Assembly (NCBI GenBank): GCA_030066215.1
Contig: JASJCA010000014.1
Location: 24,437 to 88,436 of the forward strand
Length of the DNA: 64,000 nt
Direction: 5' to 3'
Source: Rhodobacter sp.
GTDB lineage: Bacteria; Pseudomonadota; Alphaproteobacteria; Rhodobacterales; Rhodobacteraceae
The number at the start of each line of letters is the position of its first letter. The stretch's first letter is position 1. The notes beneath the pieces are model-generated. The model was given only the letters and a program-made list of their open reading frames with translations. It was not told the origin of the DNA and ran no database searches. Below, in pieces: positions 1 through 9,601 of the stretch. Position numbers and translations under genes: made by a program.

Positions 1-950
1 CACAGGTGGCGCGCCAGCTCGTCGGCGATCCGGAGCTGGAGATCGAGCTTCTCAGCGCCAACACCTGGACGGTCAACAATATGTACGCCACGACGATGTC
101 GGCGGGCCGGGTGTTCTGCATGGGCGACGCCACGCACCGGCATCCGCCGTCGAACGGTCTGGGGTCGAACACCTCGATCCAGGACAGCTTCAACCTCGCC
201 TGGAAGCTGGCGGCGGTGCTGAAGGGGCAGGCGGGGGCGGCGCTGCTCGAGAGCTACAATGCCGAACGCGCGCCGGTGGCCAAGCAGATCGTGACGCGCG
301 CCAACCAGTCGATCGCCGAGTTCGGGCCGATCTTCGAGGCCCTGGGCATGGCCGAGGGCGTGGACCCCGAGGTGATGCAGCAGAACCTTCTGGCGCGCTG
401 CGACGCGACGCCCGAGGCCGAGACGCAGCGTGCCGCGATCCGCGAGGCGATCGCCTTCAAGAAGTACGAATTCGACGCCCACGGGGTCGAGATGAACCAG
501 CGTTACCGCTCGGACGCGATCGAAACCGACGGGCAGATCGAGCCGGCCTTCGAGCTCGATGCCGAACTGCACTACCAGCCCACCACCTGGCCCGGCGCGC
601 GCCTGCCGCATTCCTGGGTCTTCGACCACGACACCGGGGCGCAATTCTCGACCCTCGATCTCTGTGGCCGGGGCAAGTTCACCTTGCTGACCGGGATCGG
701 CGGCGAGGCCTGGCAAGGCGCGGCGAAGACTGTGGGCGACGCGCTTGGCATCGAGATCGCGGTGCACATCATCGGACCGCGGATGAAATACGTCGATCAC
801 ACCGGCGACTGGGCCCGGGCGCGCGAGATCACCGATTCGGGCTGCGTGCTGACCCGGCCCGACCAGCACGTCGCATGGCGCGCGGGCGCGGTGACCGACG
901 ATCCGGCGGGTGACCTGCGCCGGGTGATGACCAAGATCCTGGCCCGCTGA
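1..950 (+). CDS. FAD-dependent aromatic-ring monooxygenase, C-terminal part
   Basis: The reading frame is open to the left edge of the window, so about 315 C-terminal residues are seen and the start lies outside. The second FAD-contact motif GDATHRHPPSNGLG and the following SFNLAWKLAAVL helix are those of class A flavin monooxygenases of the phenol hydroxylase/TfdB/p-hydroxybenzoate hydroxylase type. The last 120 or so residues resemble the thioredoxin-like C-terminal domain of phenol hydroxylases. Such enzymes hydroxylate a phenolic ring with NAD(P)H and O2. The next gene, 12 bp downstream, is a hydroxyquinol-type ring-cleavage dioxygenase, so the likely job is making a di- or trihydroxybenzene (for example resorcinol to hydroxyquinol). 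The substrate is inferred from context only. The N-terminal GxGxxG motif is not in view. Confidence 0.85.
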   Translation, partial: QVARQLVGDPELEIELLSANTWTVNNMYATTMSAGRVFCMGDATHRHPPSNGLGSNTSIQDSFNLAWKLAAVLKGQAGAALLESYNAERAPVAKQIVTRANQSIAEFGPIFEALGMAEGVDPEVMQQNLLARCDATPEAETQRAAIREAIAFKKYEFDAHGVEMNQRYRSDAIETDGQIEPAFELDAELHYQPTTWPGARLPHSWVFDHDTGAQFSTLDLCGRGKFTLLTGIGGEAWQGAAKTVGDALGIEIAVHIIGPRMKYVDHTGDWARAREITDSGCVLTRPDQHVAWRAGAVTDDPAGDLRRVMTKILAR

Positions 951-962
951 GGAGAACAGACA

Positions 963-1856
963 ATGGATGCACACGAACTGGGCTACTTCACCGAAGCGAC
1001 CTCGGCCGAGGTCGTCGCTGGCCGCAACAAGAACGCCGAAAGCGACCGGCTGCGCGAGGTGATGGAGGTGATCACCCGCAAGCTGCACGAGGCGATCAAG
1101 GAGATCGAGCCGACCCAGGAGGAGTGGTTCGAGGCGATCATGTTCCTGACCCGCACGGGCCATATGTGCGACGACTGGCGGCAGGAATTCATCCTGCTCA
1201 GCGACGTCCTGGGCGTGTCGATGCTGGTCGACGCGGTGAACTCGCGGCGGCCCACCGGCGCCAGCGAGAACACCGTGCTGGGGCCGTTCCATGTGGGCGA
1301 CGCGCCGGAATACCAGATGGGCCACAACATCTGCCTCGACCAGAAGGGTGACGATATGGTGGTCCGCGGCACAGTGCGCGACGTCGATGGCAACCCGCTG
1401 GAGGGCGTCAAGATCGACGTCTGGCAGGCCAACGACGAAGGCTTCTACGACGTCCAGCAAAAGGGCATCCAGCCCGATTTCAACCTGCGCGGCGTGTTCC
1501 GGACCGGGGCCGACGGCACCTATTGGTTCCGCGCTGTGCGGCCCAAGCACTACTCGATCCCCGCCGACGGGCCGGTAGGCGACCTGTTGCGGCGCCTGGG
1601 GCGGCACCCGTTCCGGCCGGCGCATCTGCACTACATCGTGTCGAAGGACGGCTATGACGAGCTGACCACGCATATCTTCGACCCCGACGACGAATACCTG
1701 CACTCGGACGCCGTGTTCGGGGTCAAGCAGTCGCTGATCGCCGAGTTCGTCCGCGTCGAGGAGCCCGAGCGGGCCAAGGCGGTCGGCTTCGACGGGCCCT
1801 ATTGGGACGTCGAGTTCGACTTCGTCCTGGCGCCCAAGGCGGCGAAGGCGGCCTGA
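963..1856 (+). CDS. Intradiol ring-cleavage dioxygenase, hydroxyquinol 1,2-dioxygenase type
   Basis: A 297-residue non-haem Fe(III) intradiol dioxygenase with the N-terminal helical dimerisation domain of the catechol/hydroxyquinol 1,2-dioxygenase family, followed by the beta-sandwich catalytic domain. The four iron ligands are visible: Tyr162 (GFYDVQ), Tyr197 (KHYSIP), and His221 and His223 (RPAHLHY). Their spacing is nearly that of characterised hydroxyquinol 1,2-dioxygenases. The family opens 1,2,4-trihydroxybenzene or catechol between the hydroxyls to give maleylacetate or cis,cis-muconate. Pairing with a flavin monooxygenase just upstream favours hydroxyquinol; catechol cannot be excluded. 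The ATG follows a GAGGAG site. It is cytoplasmic and in one operon with its neighbours. Confidence 0.9.
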   Translation: MDAHELGYFTEATSAEVVAGRNKNAESDRLREVMEVITRKLHEAIKEIEPTQEEWFEAIMFLTRTGHMCDDWRQEFILLSDVLGVSMLVDAVNSRRPTGASENTVLGPFHVGDAPEYQMGHNICLDQKGDDMVVRGTVRDVDGNPLEGVKIDVWQANDEGFYDVQQKGIQPDFNLRGVFRTGADGTYWFRAVRPKHYSIPADGPVGDLLRRLGRHPFRPAHLHYIVSKDGYDELTTHIFDPDDEYLHSDAVFGVKQSLIAEFVRVEEPERAKAVGFDGPYWDVEFDFVLAPKAAKAA

Positions 1857-1860
1857 CGCG

Positions 1861-2529
1861 ATGAAGGACATGCCCCCGACCGACACCGAAACGCTCGACC
1901 GCGAGGCCCGCGCCGCGGCGCAGGCGCTGCAGGACGAGCGGTTGATCGCCGACCCGGACACGCTGCGGCTGCTCTTCACAGAGGCGCGCACGCATTACGG
2001 CTGGCACGGCCGCGAGGTGACCGACGAAACCCTGCGGCGGATCCATGAGATCGCCAAGATGGGTCCGACCTCGATGAACCAGCAGCCGATGCGGGTTCTG
2101 TTCATCCGGTCGGACGAGGCCAAGGACCGGCTGGAGCCGTGCCTGTTCAAGGCTAACAAACCCAAGATGCGCGCCGCCCCGGTGACCGCCATCGTCGCCT
2201 ACGACCTGAACTTCTGGGAGGAACTGCCGCGGCTCTTCCCGCCCAACAAGGACGCCAGCGACATCTTCCGCAACAACGCCACCGCGGCGCAGATCAACGC
2301 CTTCCGCAACGGCACGCTGCAGGGCGCCTATCTGATGCTGGCGGCGCGCGCGGTGGGGCTCGATATCGGCGCGATGTCGGGCTTCGACAACGCCAAGCTC
2401 GACGAGGAGTTCTTTCACGGCACCTCGCTGAAATCGAATTTCCTGATCAACCTGGGCTACGCGGACACCGCCAAGATCTTCCGGCGGCTGCCCCGGCTCG
2501 ACTACGACACAGTGTGTCAGACGCTATAG
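1861..2529 (+). CDS. Nitroreductase-family FMN reductase, RutE/HadB-like
   Basis: This 222-residue protein aligns by eye along its whole length with E. coli RutE (malonic semialdehyde reductase): a KMGPTSMNQQPMR flavin-binding stretch, PVTAIVAYD, the LGLDxGxMSGFD-type block near residue 160, and SNFLINLGY near the C-terminus. RutE reduces malonic semialdehyde to 3-hydroxypropionate during pyrimidine-ring degradation, but no other rut gene is nearby. Relatives reduce small aldehydes, nitro compounds or chlorinated quinones. In this operon a step on a ring-cleavage product or a quinone by-product is plausible but unproven. It starts 5 bp after the dioxygenase stop. It carries about 25 extra N-terminal residues compared with RutE. 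Confidence 0.82.
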   Translation: MKDMPPTDTETLDREARAAAQALQDERLIADPDTLRLLFTEARTHYGWHGREVTDETLRRIHEIAKMGPTSMNQQPMRVLFIRSDEAKDRLEPCLFKANKPKMRAAPVTAIVAYDLNFWEELPRLFPPNKDASDIFRNNATAAQINAFRNGTLQGAYLMLAARAVGLDIGAMSGFDNAKLDEEFFHGTSLKSNFLINLGYADTAKIFRRLPRLDYDTVCQTL

Positions 2530-2541
2530 GGAGGCGCGCCA

Positions 2542-2934
2542 ATGTCCGGACCGACGATCACCAAAGACGACATCCTGAAGGCCTCGGCCGGTATGCTGCA
2601 AAAACAGCTCTACGCCGTCTTCACCACGCCCACGAACGGGTTGGGCCCGGTGATGGAGAACATCGAAGAGCACCTGAAATTCCAGGTCGAGCTGGAACAG
2701 AAGGGCATCATGCTAGGGGCCGGGCCGTTCTGGGCCGATGACGAGCATACCTGGAATGGCGAGGGCATGGTGATCATCCGCGCCGACAGCCTGGCCCTCG
2801 CCCGGCAGATCGCCGAAAGCGACCCGATGCACAGCTCTGGCGCGCGGTCCTTCACCGTGCGGCCCTGGCTTTTGAACGAAGGGCGGATCACCGTCACGGT
2901 CGATTTCTCGACCGGCCAACACGCCGTCGCATGA
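2542..2934 (+). CDS. YCII-related domain protein
   Basis: A 130-residue protein with a ferredoxin-like alpha/beta fold of the YCII/dimeric alpha-beta barrel group. The pattern is an N-terminal amphipathic helix, the strand LYAVFTTPT, a helix ending in QKGIMLGAGPF, then the strand GMVIIRA and the helix LALARQIAESDPMH. The ESDPxxxxG segment is typical of YCII proteins, which carry a His/Asp pair thought to act in catalysis. Family members include chloromuconolactone dehalogenase-like and dehydratase-like enzymes of aromatic pathways, so a small isomerase or lactone-handling role fits here. A good AGGGAGG site lies 7 bp before the ATG. A second, shorter YCII gene closes the same operon. Confidence 0.78.
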   Translation: MSGPTITKDDILKASAGMLQKQLYAVFTTPTNGLGPVMENIEEHLKFQVELEQKGIMLGAGPFWADDEHTWNGEGMVIIRADSLALARQIAESDPMHSSGARSFTVRPWLLNEGRITVTVDFSTGQHAVA

Positions 2935-2963
2935 CCGGCGGCGACCATAGAGGGAGGAGACCG

Positions 2964-4010
2964 ATGAACACGAAGATTGCGGCGCTGGCGATTGGTCTGG
3001 CGGCCACCGCGGCGGGGGCGGAGACCTACAATTTGACCATGGCCTCGAGCCATCCCACCGTGCTGCCCTGGGTCGGGCAGTTGTCGACCCTGGTGGTGGC
3101 GGAGTCCAATGCCCGGCTCGAGGCGATGGGGTCAGAGGACCGGATCGAATGGACCGAGGCCTATGGCGGCGCGCTGTACGGCTTCAAGGACACGCTGGAG
3201 GCGGTTGGCGACGGTCTGACCGATGCCGGCTGGGTCGGCACGCTGTGGGAGGGCTCGAAGATGCCCCTGCAGAACGTGACCTACTTCACGCCGTTCGTCA
3301 GCGACGACCTGGTGGCCACTCTGCAGATCATGAACGAGCTACACCGCGAACTGCCGCAGCTGCAGGAAGCCTGGGACGACCAGAACGTGGTGTTCCTGGG
3401 CGCCAGCGGGGTCGAGACCTATCACCTTCTGACCAACTTCCCGGTGACCTCGATCGCCGATCTCGAGGGCCGCAAGATCCTCGCCCCCGGTCCCTCGGCG
3501 AACTGGATCAAGCACCTGGGCGCGGTGCCGGTGAACGGCGCGCTGCCGACCTATTACAACCAGGTCCAGACCGGCGTCGCCGATGGTATGGTAGTGATCC
3601 TGACCGGCGCCTTCCCCAACAAGCATTACGAGGTGGCGCCCTACGTCACGCTGGTGGGGATCGGCGCGCATATGACCGGCGGGCTCGGCATCAACAAGGA
3701 CGTCTGGGACGGGCTGTCGGACGACGTGCGCCAGGTGCTGCGCGCGCTCGGCGAGGACTACACCGTCGCCCATGCCGAAGAGGTGATGGCGCGCTACGAG
3801 ACCTTCCTGGCCAAGCTGCCCGAAGTCGGCGCGACGGTGACCGAGCTGCCGATGGCCGATGTCGAGGCCTGGAAGGCGGGGCTGCCGAACCTGGCCGGGG
3901 ACTGGGCCGCAGCCAATGCCGATGCCGGCGCCGCCGAGGTGATCGCGGCCTACATGGCCAAGGTGCGCGCGGCGGGGCTGGAGCCCAAGATCGCCTGGGA
4001 CGACCGTTAG
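2964..4010 (+). CDS. TRAP transporter solute-binding protein, DctP type
   Basis: The 348-residue preprotein has a clear Sec signal peptide (MNTKIAALAIGLAATAAGA) and then a DctP-type periplasmic receptor fold. The sequence includes the hinge-region stretch GRKILAPGPS and the YYNQVQTGVADG block typical of the family. I start it at the ATG at 2964 because GGGAGGAGA lies 6-7 bp upstream and the signal peptide begins there; an in-frame ATG at 2931 would add 11 charged residues before the signal. The receptor delivers its ligand to the fused permease encoded just downstream. Its position in an aromatic operon suggests an aromatic or ring-cleavage acid as ligand; the ligand itself cannot be read from sequence. 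Confidence 0.9.
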   Translation: MNTKIAALAIGLAATAAGAETYNLTMASSHPTVLPWVGQLSTLVVAESNARLEAMGSEDRIEWTEAYGGALYGFKDTLEAVGDGLTDAGWVGTLWEGSKMPLQNVTYFTPFVSDDLVATLQIMNELHRELPQLQEAWDDQNVVFLGASGVETYHLLTNFPVTSIADLEGRKILAPGPSANWIKHLGAVPVNGALPTYYNQVQTGVADGMVVILTGAFPNKHYEVAPYVTLVGIGAHMTGGLGINKDVWDGLSDDVRQVLRALGEDYTVAHAEEVMARYETFLAKLPEVGATVTELPMADVEAWKAGLPNLAGDWAAANADAGAAEVIAAYMAKVRAAGLEPKIAWDDR

Positions 4011-4023
4011 GCCCGGGCCGGGC

Positions 4024-5985
4024 GTGGTCCTGACCGAACGCCAGCTCCGCCACGGTGCGGACCGGATCGAGGCGGGCGTCGCGGCGCTGACCGGCGCGGT
4101 CAGCGGCGCGGCGTCGGTCTGGATTTTTTGCCTGATGATCCTGATCTGCGCCGACATCTTCGGGCGCAGCGTGCTCAATGCCCCGGTCCAGGGCGTGGCC
4201 GAAATCGTCGCCAATTCGATCGTCGCCATCGTGTTTCTGCAGGCGGCGCATGCGCTGATGACCGGGCGGATGACCCGCACCGACATCCTGATCGGCGCGC
4301 TGGAGGACAAACGCCCCTTCGCCGCCGCCGCGATCCGGCTGGTGTTTCACGCCGCCGGGCTCGCGGTCTTCGCGCTGATCGCTCAGGGCACCTGGCCCAA
4401 GCTGGTGGACGCCTGGGTCGAGAACGAGTTCTTCGGCGCCCAGGGCGTCTTCACCGCGCCGGTCTGGCCGATCAAGGCCTGCCTCTTCGGCGGTTCGCTG
4501 CTGACCTGCCTGGCCTTCGCCGCCAAGGCGCTTCTCGACGTCAAGGTGCTGGTGGGCGAGGGCCGGGTGGCGCCGCTGACGGTTCGGCACACGGTGCTGC
4601 AGACGCCGAAGGGCTGGCCCTTCGTCATCGGCTTCGCCGTTCTGTTGGTGCTGGGCTACGCGGTCTTTGCCGCCGATCTCGGCCGGATCCAGATCGGATT
4701 CGCCGCCATCGCCTTCATGCTGGTGCTGATCTTTTCCGGCGCGCATATCGCGGTGGCGCTGATCGTGCTGTCGTTTCTGGGCATCTGGCTCATCCGCGAC
4801 AACCCGACCGTGGCGGTGCGCAGCCTGGCCTTGGCCGCCGACGGGGCGATCAACCGCTATCTTTTCGGCGTGGTGCCGCTGTTCGTGCTGATGGGGCTGG
4901 TGGTCGATGCCGCCGATATCGGCCGAGACGCGTTCCGGGTGGCGGCCTGGCTGTTGCAGCGGGTGCGCGGCGGGCTCGGCATGGCGACGGTGGCGGCGAA
5001 CGCCGTCTTCGCCTCGATCACCGGCATCTCCATCGCCTCGGCCGCGGTCTTCGCCCGGGTGGCGGTGCCGCAGATGGTCGCCAACGGCTACAACAACCGC
5101 TTCGCGCTCGGCGTCGTGGCCGGGTCCTCGGTCTTGGGCATGCTGATCCCGCCCTCGCTGTTGCTGATCATCTACGGGGTTTTGGCCGAGCAATCGGTGG
5201 GCGCGCTGTTTCTGGCCGCGATCGTGCCGGGGGTGCTGCTGGCCACGGTCTTCGGGCTCGGCATCTACGGCATGGCGCGGCTGCGCCCGCGGATGGTGAT
5301 GCAATCCGACCGCCCGACCGTGATCGAGGGCGAAAGTTGGGGCAGCGCTGCGGCGAAGCTCGCACCGATCGGGGCGCTGGTGCTGATCGTGCTGGGCGGG
5401 ATCTATTCCGGCGTCTTCACCCCCACCGAGGCCGGCGCGGCGGGTGCGGCGGCGGCGATCCTGGTGGCGCTGGCGCGGCGCAAGCTGAACTGGCGCCGCT
5501 TCTGGCGCGTGCTGGTCGAGACCGGCCTGGTCTCGGTCTCGATCCTGATGCTGATCGTTGCCGCCTCGATGTACTCGCGCATGCTGACCCTGTCGACGAT
5601 CCCGCAGGAGGTGACGGGGATGTTCACCGAGGCCGGGTTGGGGCTATACGGCTTCCTGCTGGTCTATGTCGCCATCGTGATCGTGATGGGGATGATCCTC
5701 GATTCGACCTCGATCATGCTGATCCTTTTGCCGCTGGCGCTGCCGATCGTCACCGGGCTCGGCGGCGATCTGATCTGGTTCGGCATTGTCACCGTGATCG
5801 CGGTCGAGATCGGGCTGTTGACGCCGCCCTTCGGGCTGACCGTCTACGTGGTCAAGGCCACCATTGCGGACCGGTCGACCACCCTGGGCGACATCTTCGC
5901 CGGGACCTTCCCGTTCGTGGTGATGATGACCCTGGTCACGCTGATCCTGATCTTCGTGCCGTCCCTCAGCCTGGTGTTCCGATAG
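4024..5985 (+). CDS. TRAP transporter permease, fused DctQ-DctM
   Basis: A 653-residue inner-membrane protein joining both TRAP membrane subunits. Residues 1 to about 175 form the four-helix DctQ part (FGRSVLNAPVQGVAEI, then AAHALMTGRMTRTD), and residues 200 to 653 form the 12-helix DctM part, with conserved GVVPLFVLMG, GMLIPPSLLLIIYG and FTPTEAGA blocks. TRAP permeases drive uptake with a sodium or proton gradient and need the periplasmic receptor encoded 13 bp upstream. I take the GTG at 4024 as start because the alternative ATG codons lie inside the first membrane helix. The fused arrangement is common in this family. Confidence 0.9.
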   Translation: MVLTERQLRHGADRIEAGVAALTGAVSGAASVWIFCLMILICADIFGRSVLNAPVQGVAEIVANSIVAIVFLQAAHALMTGRMTRTDILIGALEDKRPFAAAAIRLVFHAAGLAVFALIAQGTWPKLVDAWVENEFFGAQGVFTAPVWPIKACLFGGSLLTCLAFAAKALLDVKVLVGEGRVAPLTVRHTVLQTPKGWPFVIGFAVLLVLGYAVFAADLGRIQIGFAAIAFMLVLIFSGAHIAVALIVLSFLGIWLIRDNPTVAVRSLALAADGAINRYLFGVVPLFVLMGLVVDAADIGRDAFRVAAWLLQRVRGGLGMATVAANAVFASITGISIASAAVFARVAVPQMVANGYNNRFALGVVAGSSVLGMLIPPSLLLIIYGVLAEQSVGALFLAAIVPGVLLATVFGLGIYGMARLRPRMVMQSDRPTVIEGESWGSAAAKLAPIGALVLIVLGGIYSGVFTPTEAGAAGAAAAILVALARRKLNWRRFWRVLVETGLVSVSILMLIVAASMYSRMLTLSTIPQEVTGMFTEAGLGLYGFLLVYVAIVIVMGMILDSTSIMLILLPLALPIVTGLGGDLIWFGIVTVIAVEIGLLTPPFGLTVYVVKATIADRSTTLGDIFAGTFPFVVMMTLVTLILIFVPSLSLVFR

Positions 5986-5994
5986 GAGGAAGAG

Positions 5995-6300
5995 ATGCGT
6001 TTCGTGGTTCATGCCTTGGACAAGCCCGATGCTCTGCCGCGCCGGTTGGAAGTGCTTGCCGCCCACCGCGCCTATCTCGACACCGCCCCGGCGCGGCACG
6101 GGGTGAGGGTGCTGCTGTCGGGCCCGATGACGGCGGATGACGGTGAGGCGATGCTGGGCTCGTTCTTCCTGCTCGAGGCGCCGAACCGGGCAGCGGTCGA
6201 GGCGATGTTCGCCGAAGACCCGATTGCCACGGCGAATGTCTGGGCCGCGGTCACCATGACGGCGGTCTCGATCCGGCAGAACAACATGGGTGGCGGGTAG
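5995..6300 (+). CDS. YCII family protein
   Basis: A compact 101-residue YCII protein: strand MRFVVHALDKPDAL, helix with RRLEVLAAHRAYLDTAP, strand VRVLLSGPM, the MLGSFFLLEAP block, and the EDPIATANVW segment carrying the conserved Asp-Pro. Size and order match the single-domain YciI fold. It begins 10 bp after the permease stop behind an AGGAGGAAG site and is the last gene of the aromatic/TRAP operon. By analogy to other catabolic operons it may be a small isomerase or dehydratase; no function is proven. Confidence 0.8.
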   Translation: MRFVVHALDKPDALPRRLEVLAAHRAYLDTAPARHGVRVLLSGPMTADDGEAMLGSFFLLEAPNRAAVEAMFAEDPIATANVWAAVTMTAVSIRQNNMGGG

Positions 6301-6359
6301 GGTGGCTTTGGCGCGACTTTGCGTGCTTGCGGATTGGTTGGCGCCAAAAACCCTCCACA

Positions 6360-6528
6360 GGCGCGGAATCAAGGCCGCAGGCCGCCGCGCCATCGCCGAC
6401 CCGCCCCGGAGGGGCGGCGATTAGTCGACACCTGCACACCGCGTGAGGTCCTACGGACTTGATTGCCATAAAGCACAGCAGAACGAACGTCGGTTCGCCA
6501 CCCCGCGGGTCGGCGATGGCGCGGCTCC
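6360..6528 (+). repeat. Dispersed palindromic intergenic repeat, copy A
   Basis: This segment matches the copies at 16845, 34292, 37556 and 47894. Its arms form an 18-bp perfect inverted repeat (6386-6403 against 6506-6523, CGCGCCATCGCCGACCCG and its complement). A small inner hairpin lies at 6402-6418, and a spacer contains the conserved GCCATAAAGC and CGTCGGTTCGCCACCCC blocks. It lies 60 bp behind one stop codon and before the 3' end of a convergent gene. Confidence 0.85.
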
Positions 6529-6586
6529 GCTCTGCGGTGTCAACGCACCTTCAGTCGAAAACCACCCACGCGCGCCGCCCCGCGCC

Positions 6587-7804
6587 TCAGATCACCGCCC
6601 GCTCCAACAGCGGCGCGCCGGCGGCGATCCGGTCGTAGCGCAACGGCGTCAGGTCGAGGCTGCGGAACACGCCATAGGTCAGCCATTCGGCGGTGGCACG
6701 CCCCATGGCCGGCGCCTGCTGCAGGCCGTGACCGGAAAACCCATTGAGAAACAGGAAGTTCTCCACTTCCGGATGCGGACCCACCACCGCATTCTGGTCG
6801 AGCGTGTTGTAGGCGTAATGCCCGGCCCATTCGCTCACCACCCGGATCGCCTCGAATTGCGGGATGCGCGTGGCGAGCACCGGCCAGACGTGGTCCAGCC
6901 AGCGGCCCGGGTCCATCTCGAAATCGTCGGGGTCCACCGCCGGATCGGGGTCGGGCGCGGCGCCGGCGAGGTAGGTCTCGGGCCCGTCCTGGCGCACGTG
7001 CACGCCCGAGGGGTCGATGGTCAGCGGCAGCGCGCGGTCGAGCGGGCGCTCGGCGCGGAACACCCAGGAAAAGCGCTTGCGCGGCTCGACCGGCAGGTCG
7101 AGCCCGGCCATCGCCGCGGTGCGCGCCGCCCGGGGGCCGGAGGCGTTGACCACATGGCCGCAGGCGACGCGACGCCCCGAGGCCAGCGTCACGCCCGTCA
7201 CTTGCGCGCCCTCGCGGGTCATCGCCACGACCTCGCCGGCCACATATTCGACCCCGCCCTCGCGGGCCTTGCGGCGGAACCAGTCGAACACGGTGCCGCC
7301 GTCCCAATAGCCCTCGTCCTTGCGGTTGATCGAGCCCAGCAGGATATCGTCGAGCCGGTAGAACGGGTAACGGGCGGCGATCTCATCGGGCGTCAGCAGC
7401 TCGGTCTCGGCCCCTTCGGCGCGCTGCACCGTCTGATTGGCGCGCAAGATTGCGGCCGCGGCCTCGGTATCGGCCAGATACATGTAGCCGAAGGTCTGGA
7501 TCGTCAGGTCCGGCACCCGCGGGTCGCCGCCCATCCGCCGGCGCAGGTCCTTCACGAAGCGGGCAGTGAACTGCGACATGCGGATGTTTAGCGGGTGCGA
7601 GAACTGCTGCCGGATCGAGGAATTGGTGTGCGCGGTCGAGCACATCGCGTAGCTCGGGTCACGTTCAACGACCAGGACCGAGCCGTCGAAGTCGGGATTG
7701 TCGGCGAGAAACCAGGCGGTCGACGAGCCCATGATTGCGCCGCCCACGATCACCACGTCGTAGGCGCGCCGCGATGGCTCGGTCGGCAACCTACTGTCGG
7801 TCAT
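6587..7804 (-). CDS. FAD-dependent oxidoreductase, DAO family
   Basis: A 405-residue flavoprotein with an N-terminal Rossmann motif VVIVGGAIMGSSTAWFL and the acidic second-strand end VVERD. The following STAHTNSSIRQQF resembles the substrate/FAD loop of sarcosine, dimethylglycine and glycine oxidases. The C-terminal half has EWAGHYAYNTLDQN and a GHGLQQAPAMGRATAEW motif, as in DAO-family amine oxidoreductases and FOXRED1-like proteins. It probably oxidises a secondary or N-methyl amine, passing electrons to O2 or an electron-transfer protein; the substrate is unknown. It stands alone on the minus strand, convergent with the aromatic operon. Confidence 0.8.
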   Translation of the reverse strand: MTDSRLPTEPSRRAYDVVIVGGAIMGSSTAWFLADNPDFDGSVLVVERDPSYAMCSTAHTNSSIRQQFSHPLNIRMSQFTARFVKDLRRRMGGDPRVPDLTIQTFGYMYLADTEAAAAILRANQTVQRAEGAETELLTPDEIAARYPFYRLDDILLGSINRKDEGYWDGGTVFDWFRRKAREGGVEYVAGEVVAMTREGAQVTGVTLASGRRVACGHVVNASGPRAARTAAMAGLDLPVEPRKRFSWVFRAERPLDRALPLTIDPSGVHVRQDGPETYLAGAAPDPDPAVDPDDFEMDPGRWLDHVWPVLATRIPQFEAIRVVSEWAGHYAYNTLDQNAVVGPHPEVENFLFLNGFSGHGLQQAPAMGRATAEWLTYGVFRSLDLTPLRYDRIAAGAPLLERAVI

Positions 7805-7882
7805 GGTACGCCCTCTTGCCCTAGCGCCGCCGCAGGCTGGCGGGTCAGGCCCCAGCGTAGCACGGATCGGGGCGCGGCGGGG

Positions 7883-9601
7883 TCAGCCGCGGGTCCCGGC
7901 GAACCGGTCCTGCCAGTCGGCGCGCTCGTCGTCGGTGATCTTGCGGAAGAGGTTGTCGGGCACGGTGAAACCGTGGCCGGGCGGCAGCGCGGAAAGCGCG
8001 GCGCCGACATCCTCGGGCCAGGCCGCGTCGCCTGCGTCGAGCGCATCCAGCAGCGTCGTCGCCGCATCGGGCAGGAAAGGTCGCGACAGCACCGCGTAAA
8101 GCCGGATCAGGTTCAGCGACAGGCGGATGATCACGGCGGCCCGGTCGGGGTCGTCCTTAAACGCGGCCCAAGGCGCGGCCTCCTGCAGATATTCGTTGCC
8201 GGCCGCCCAGATTGCGCGCAGCTCGGTCGCCGCCTTGCGCACCTCGATCGCCTCCATGTGGCCCTCGTAGGCACGCACCCGCGCGGAGAGATCCGCGATC
8301 AGCGCCGTCTCGCGCGCGCCCGGCGCGCCGCCTTCGGGCACCGCCTCACCGAAGCGAGACCGGCAGAACTTTGTCACCCGGCTGACGAAGTTACCCAGCA
8401 CGTCGGCGAGATCCTTGTTCACCGAGGCCTGGAAATTTTCCCAGGTGAACTCGCTGTCCGAGGATTCCGGCGCGTGGGACAACAGCCACCAGCGCCAGTA
8501 ATCGGCGGGCAGGATCGCCAGCGCCTGGTCCATGAACACGCCGCGGCCCTGGCTCGTCGAAAACTGCCCGCCGTCGTAATTGAGGTAGTTGAACGATTTG
8601 ATGAAGTCGACCAGCTTCCAGGGATCGCCGGAGCCGATGATGGTGGCCGGGAACGACAGCGTGTGGAACGGCACGTTGTCCTTGCCCATGAACTGGACGT
8701 AGCGGACGTCGTCCGCGCCCTCGTCGGTGCGCCACCAGCGGCGCCAGGCGCCGTCGCCCTTCCCCTCGCCGTCGGCCCATTCCTTGGTCGCGGCGATGTA
8801 TTCGATCGGCGCGTCGAACCAGACGTAGAACACCTTGTCCTCCATCCCCGGCCACGGCGCGTCGCCCCTTTTCACCGGCACGCCCCAGTCGAGATCGCGG
8901 GTGATGCCGCGGTCCTGCAGCCCGTCGCCGTCGTGCAGCCATTTCTTGGCGATCGAGGTTGTCAGGATCGGCCAGCCCTCTTGCGCGTCGATCCAGGCAT
9001 CCAGCCGGTCCTTCAGCGCCGACTGCCGCAGAAAGAGGTGCGTGGTCTCGCGTACCTCGAGGTCGGTCGAGCCCGAGATCGCCGAGCGCGGGTCGATCAG
9101 GTCGGTGGGGTCGAGCTGTTTGGTGCAGTTCTCGCATTGGTCGCCGCGGGCGCGATCGTAACCGCAATTGGGGCAGGTGCCCTCGATATAGCGATCCGGC
9201 AGGAACCGGCCGTCGGCGTTGGAATAAACCTGGCGTTCGGCTCGCTCTTCGATCAGCCCGTTCTCGGCCAGGCGTCCGGCGAAATACTGCGTCAGGCGGC
9301 GGTTCTGCGGCGAGGACGAGCGGCCGAACTTGTCGAAGGACAGCCGGAAGCCGTCGCCGAGCTCTTTCTGCACCGCCCACATCTCGGCGCAGTATTCGGC
9401 CACCGGCTTGCCGGCCTTGGCGGCGGCCAGCTCGGCCGGGGTGCCGTGCTCGTCGGTGGCGCAGATGAACATCACCTCGTGGCCGCGGGCGCGCATGTAG
9501 CGGGCATAAAGATCGGCCGGCAGCATACTGCCGACGAGATTGCCCAAGTGCTTGATCCCATTGATATACGGGATCGCCGAGGTGATCAGGATACGTGCCA
9601 T
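7883..9601 (-). CDS. metG: Methionyl-tRNA synthetase
   Basis: A 572-residue class I aminoacyl-tRNA synthetase that charges tRNA-Met. The HIGH-type signature is KHLGN near residue 15, the zinc knuckle is [17 protein letters not shown] around residues 135-155, and the KMSKS-equivalent loop is FSTSQGRG near residue 350. The anticodon-binding helical domain follows. The chosen start is [20 protein letters not shown], the usual N-terminus of the family; the frame stays open for 39 further codons upstream without family similarity. The C-terminal tRNA-binding extension found in E. coli MetG is absent, as in many alphaproteobacteria. Confidence 0.95.
   Translation of the reverse strand: MARILITSAIPYINGIKHLGNLVGSMLPADLYARYMRARGHEVMFICATDEHGTPAELAAAKAGKPVAEYCAEMWAVQKELGDGFRLSFDKFGRSSSPQNRRLTQYFAGRLAENGLIEERAERQVYSNADGRFLPDRYIEGTCPNCGYDRARGDQCENCTKQLDPTDLIDPRSAISGSTDLEVRETTHLFLRQSALKDRLDAWIDAQEGWPILTTSIAKKWLHDGDGLQDRGITRDLDWGVPVKRGDAPWPGMEDKVFYVWFDAPIEYIAATKEWADGEGKGDGAWRRWWRTDEGADDVRYVQFMGKDNVPFHTLSFPATIIGSGDPWKLVDFIKSFNYLNYDGGQFSTSQGRGVFMDQALAILPADYWRWWLLSHAPESSDSEFTWENFQASVNKDLADVLGNFVSRVTKFCRSRFGEAVPEGGAPGARETALIADLSARVRAYEGHMEAIEVRKAATELRAIWAAGNEYLQEAAPWAAFKDDPDRAAVIIRLSLNLIRLYAVLSRPFLPDAATTLLDALDAGDAAWPEDVGAALSALPPGHGFTVPDNLFRKITDDERADWQDRFAGTRG

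Noticed and set aside
1861..2529. Part of a rut pyrimidine-degradation operon
   Set aside because: Although the protein resembles RutE closely, no rutA, B, C, D or F is present and the neighbours are aromatic-degradation and TRAP genes.
3691..5304. A 537-codon minus-strand frame
   Set aside because: Antisense to the TRAP receptor and permease; the composition is His/Arg/Asp/Gln-rich and nothing protein-like is seen.
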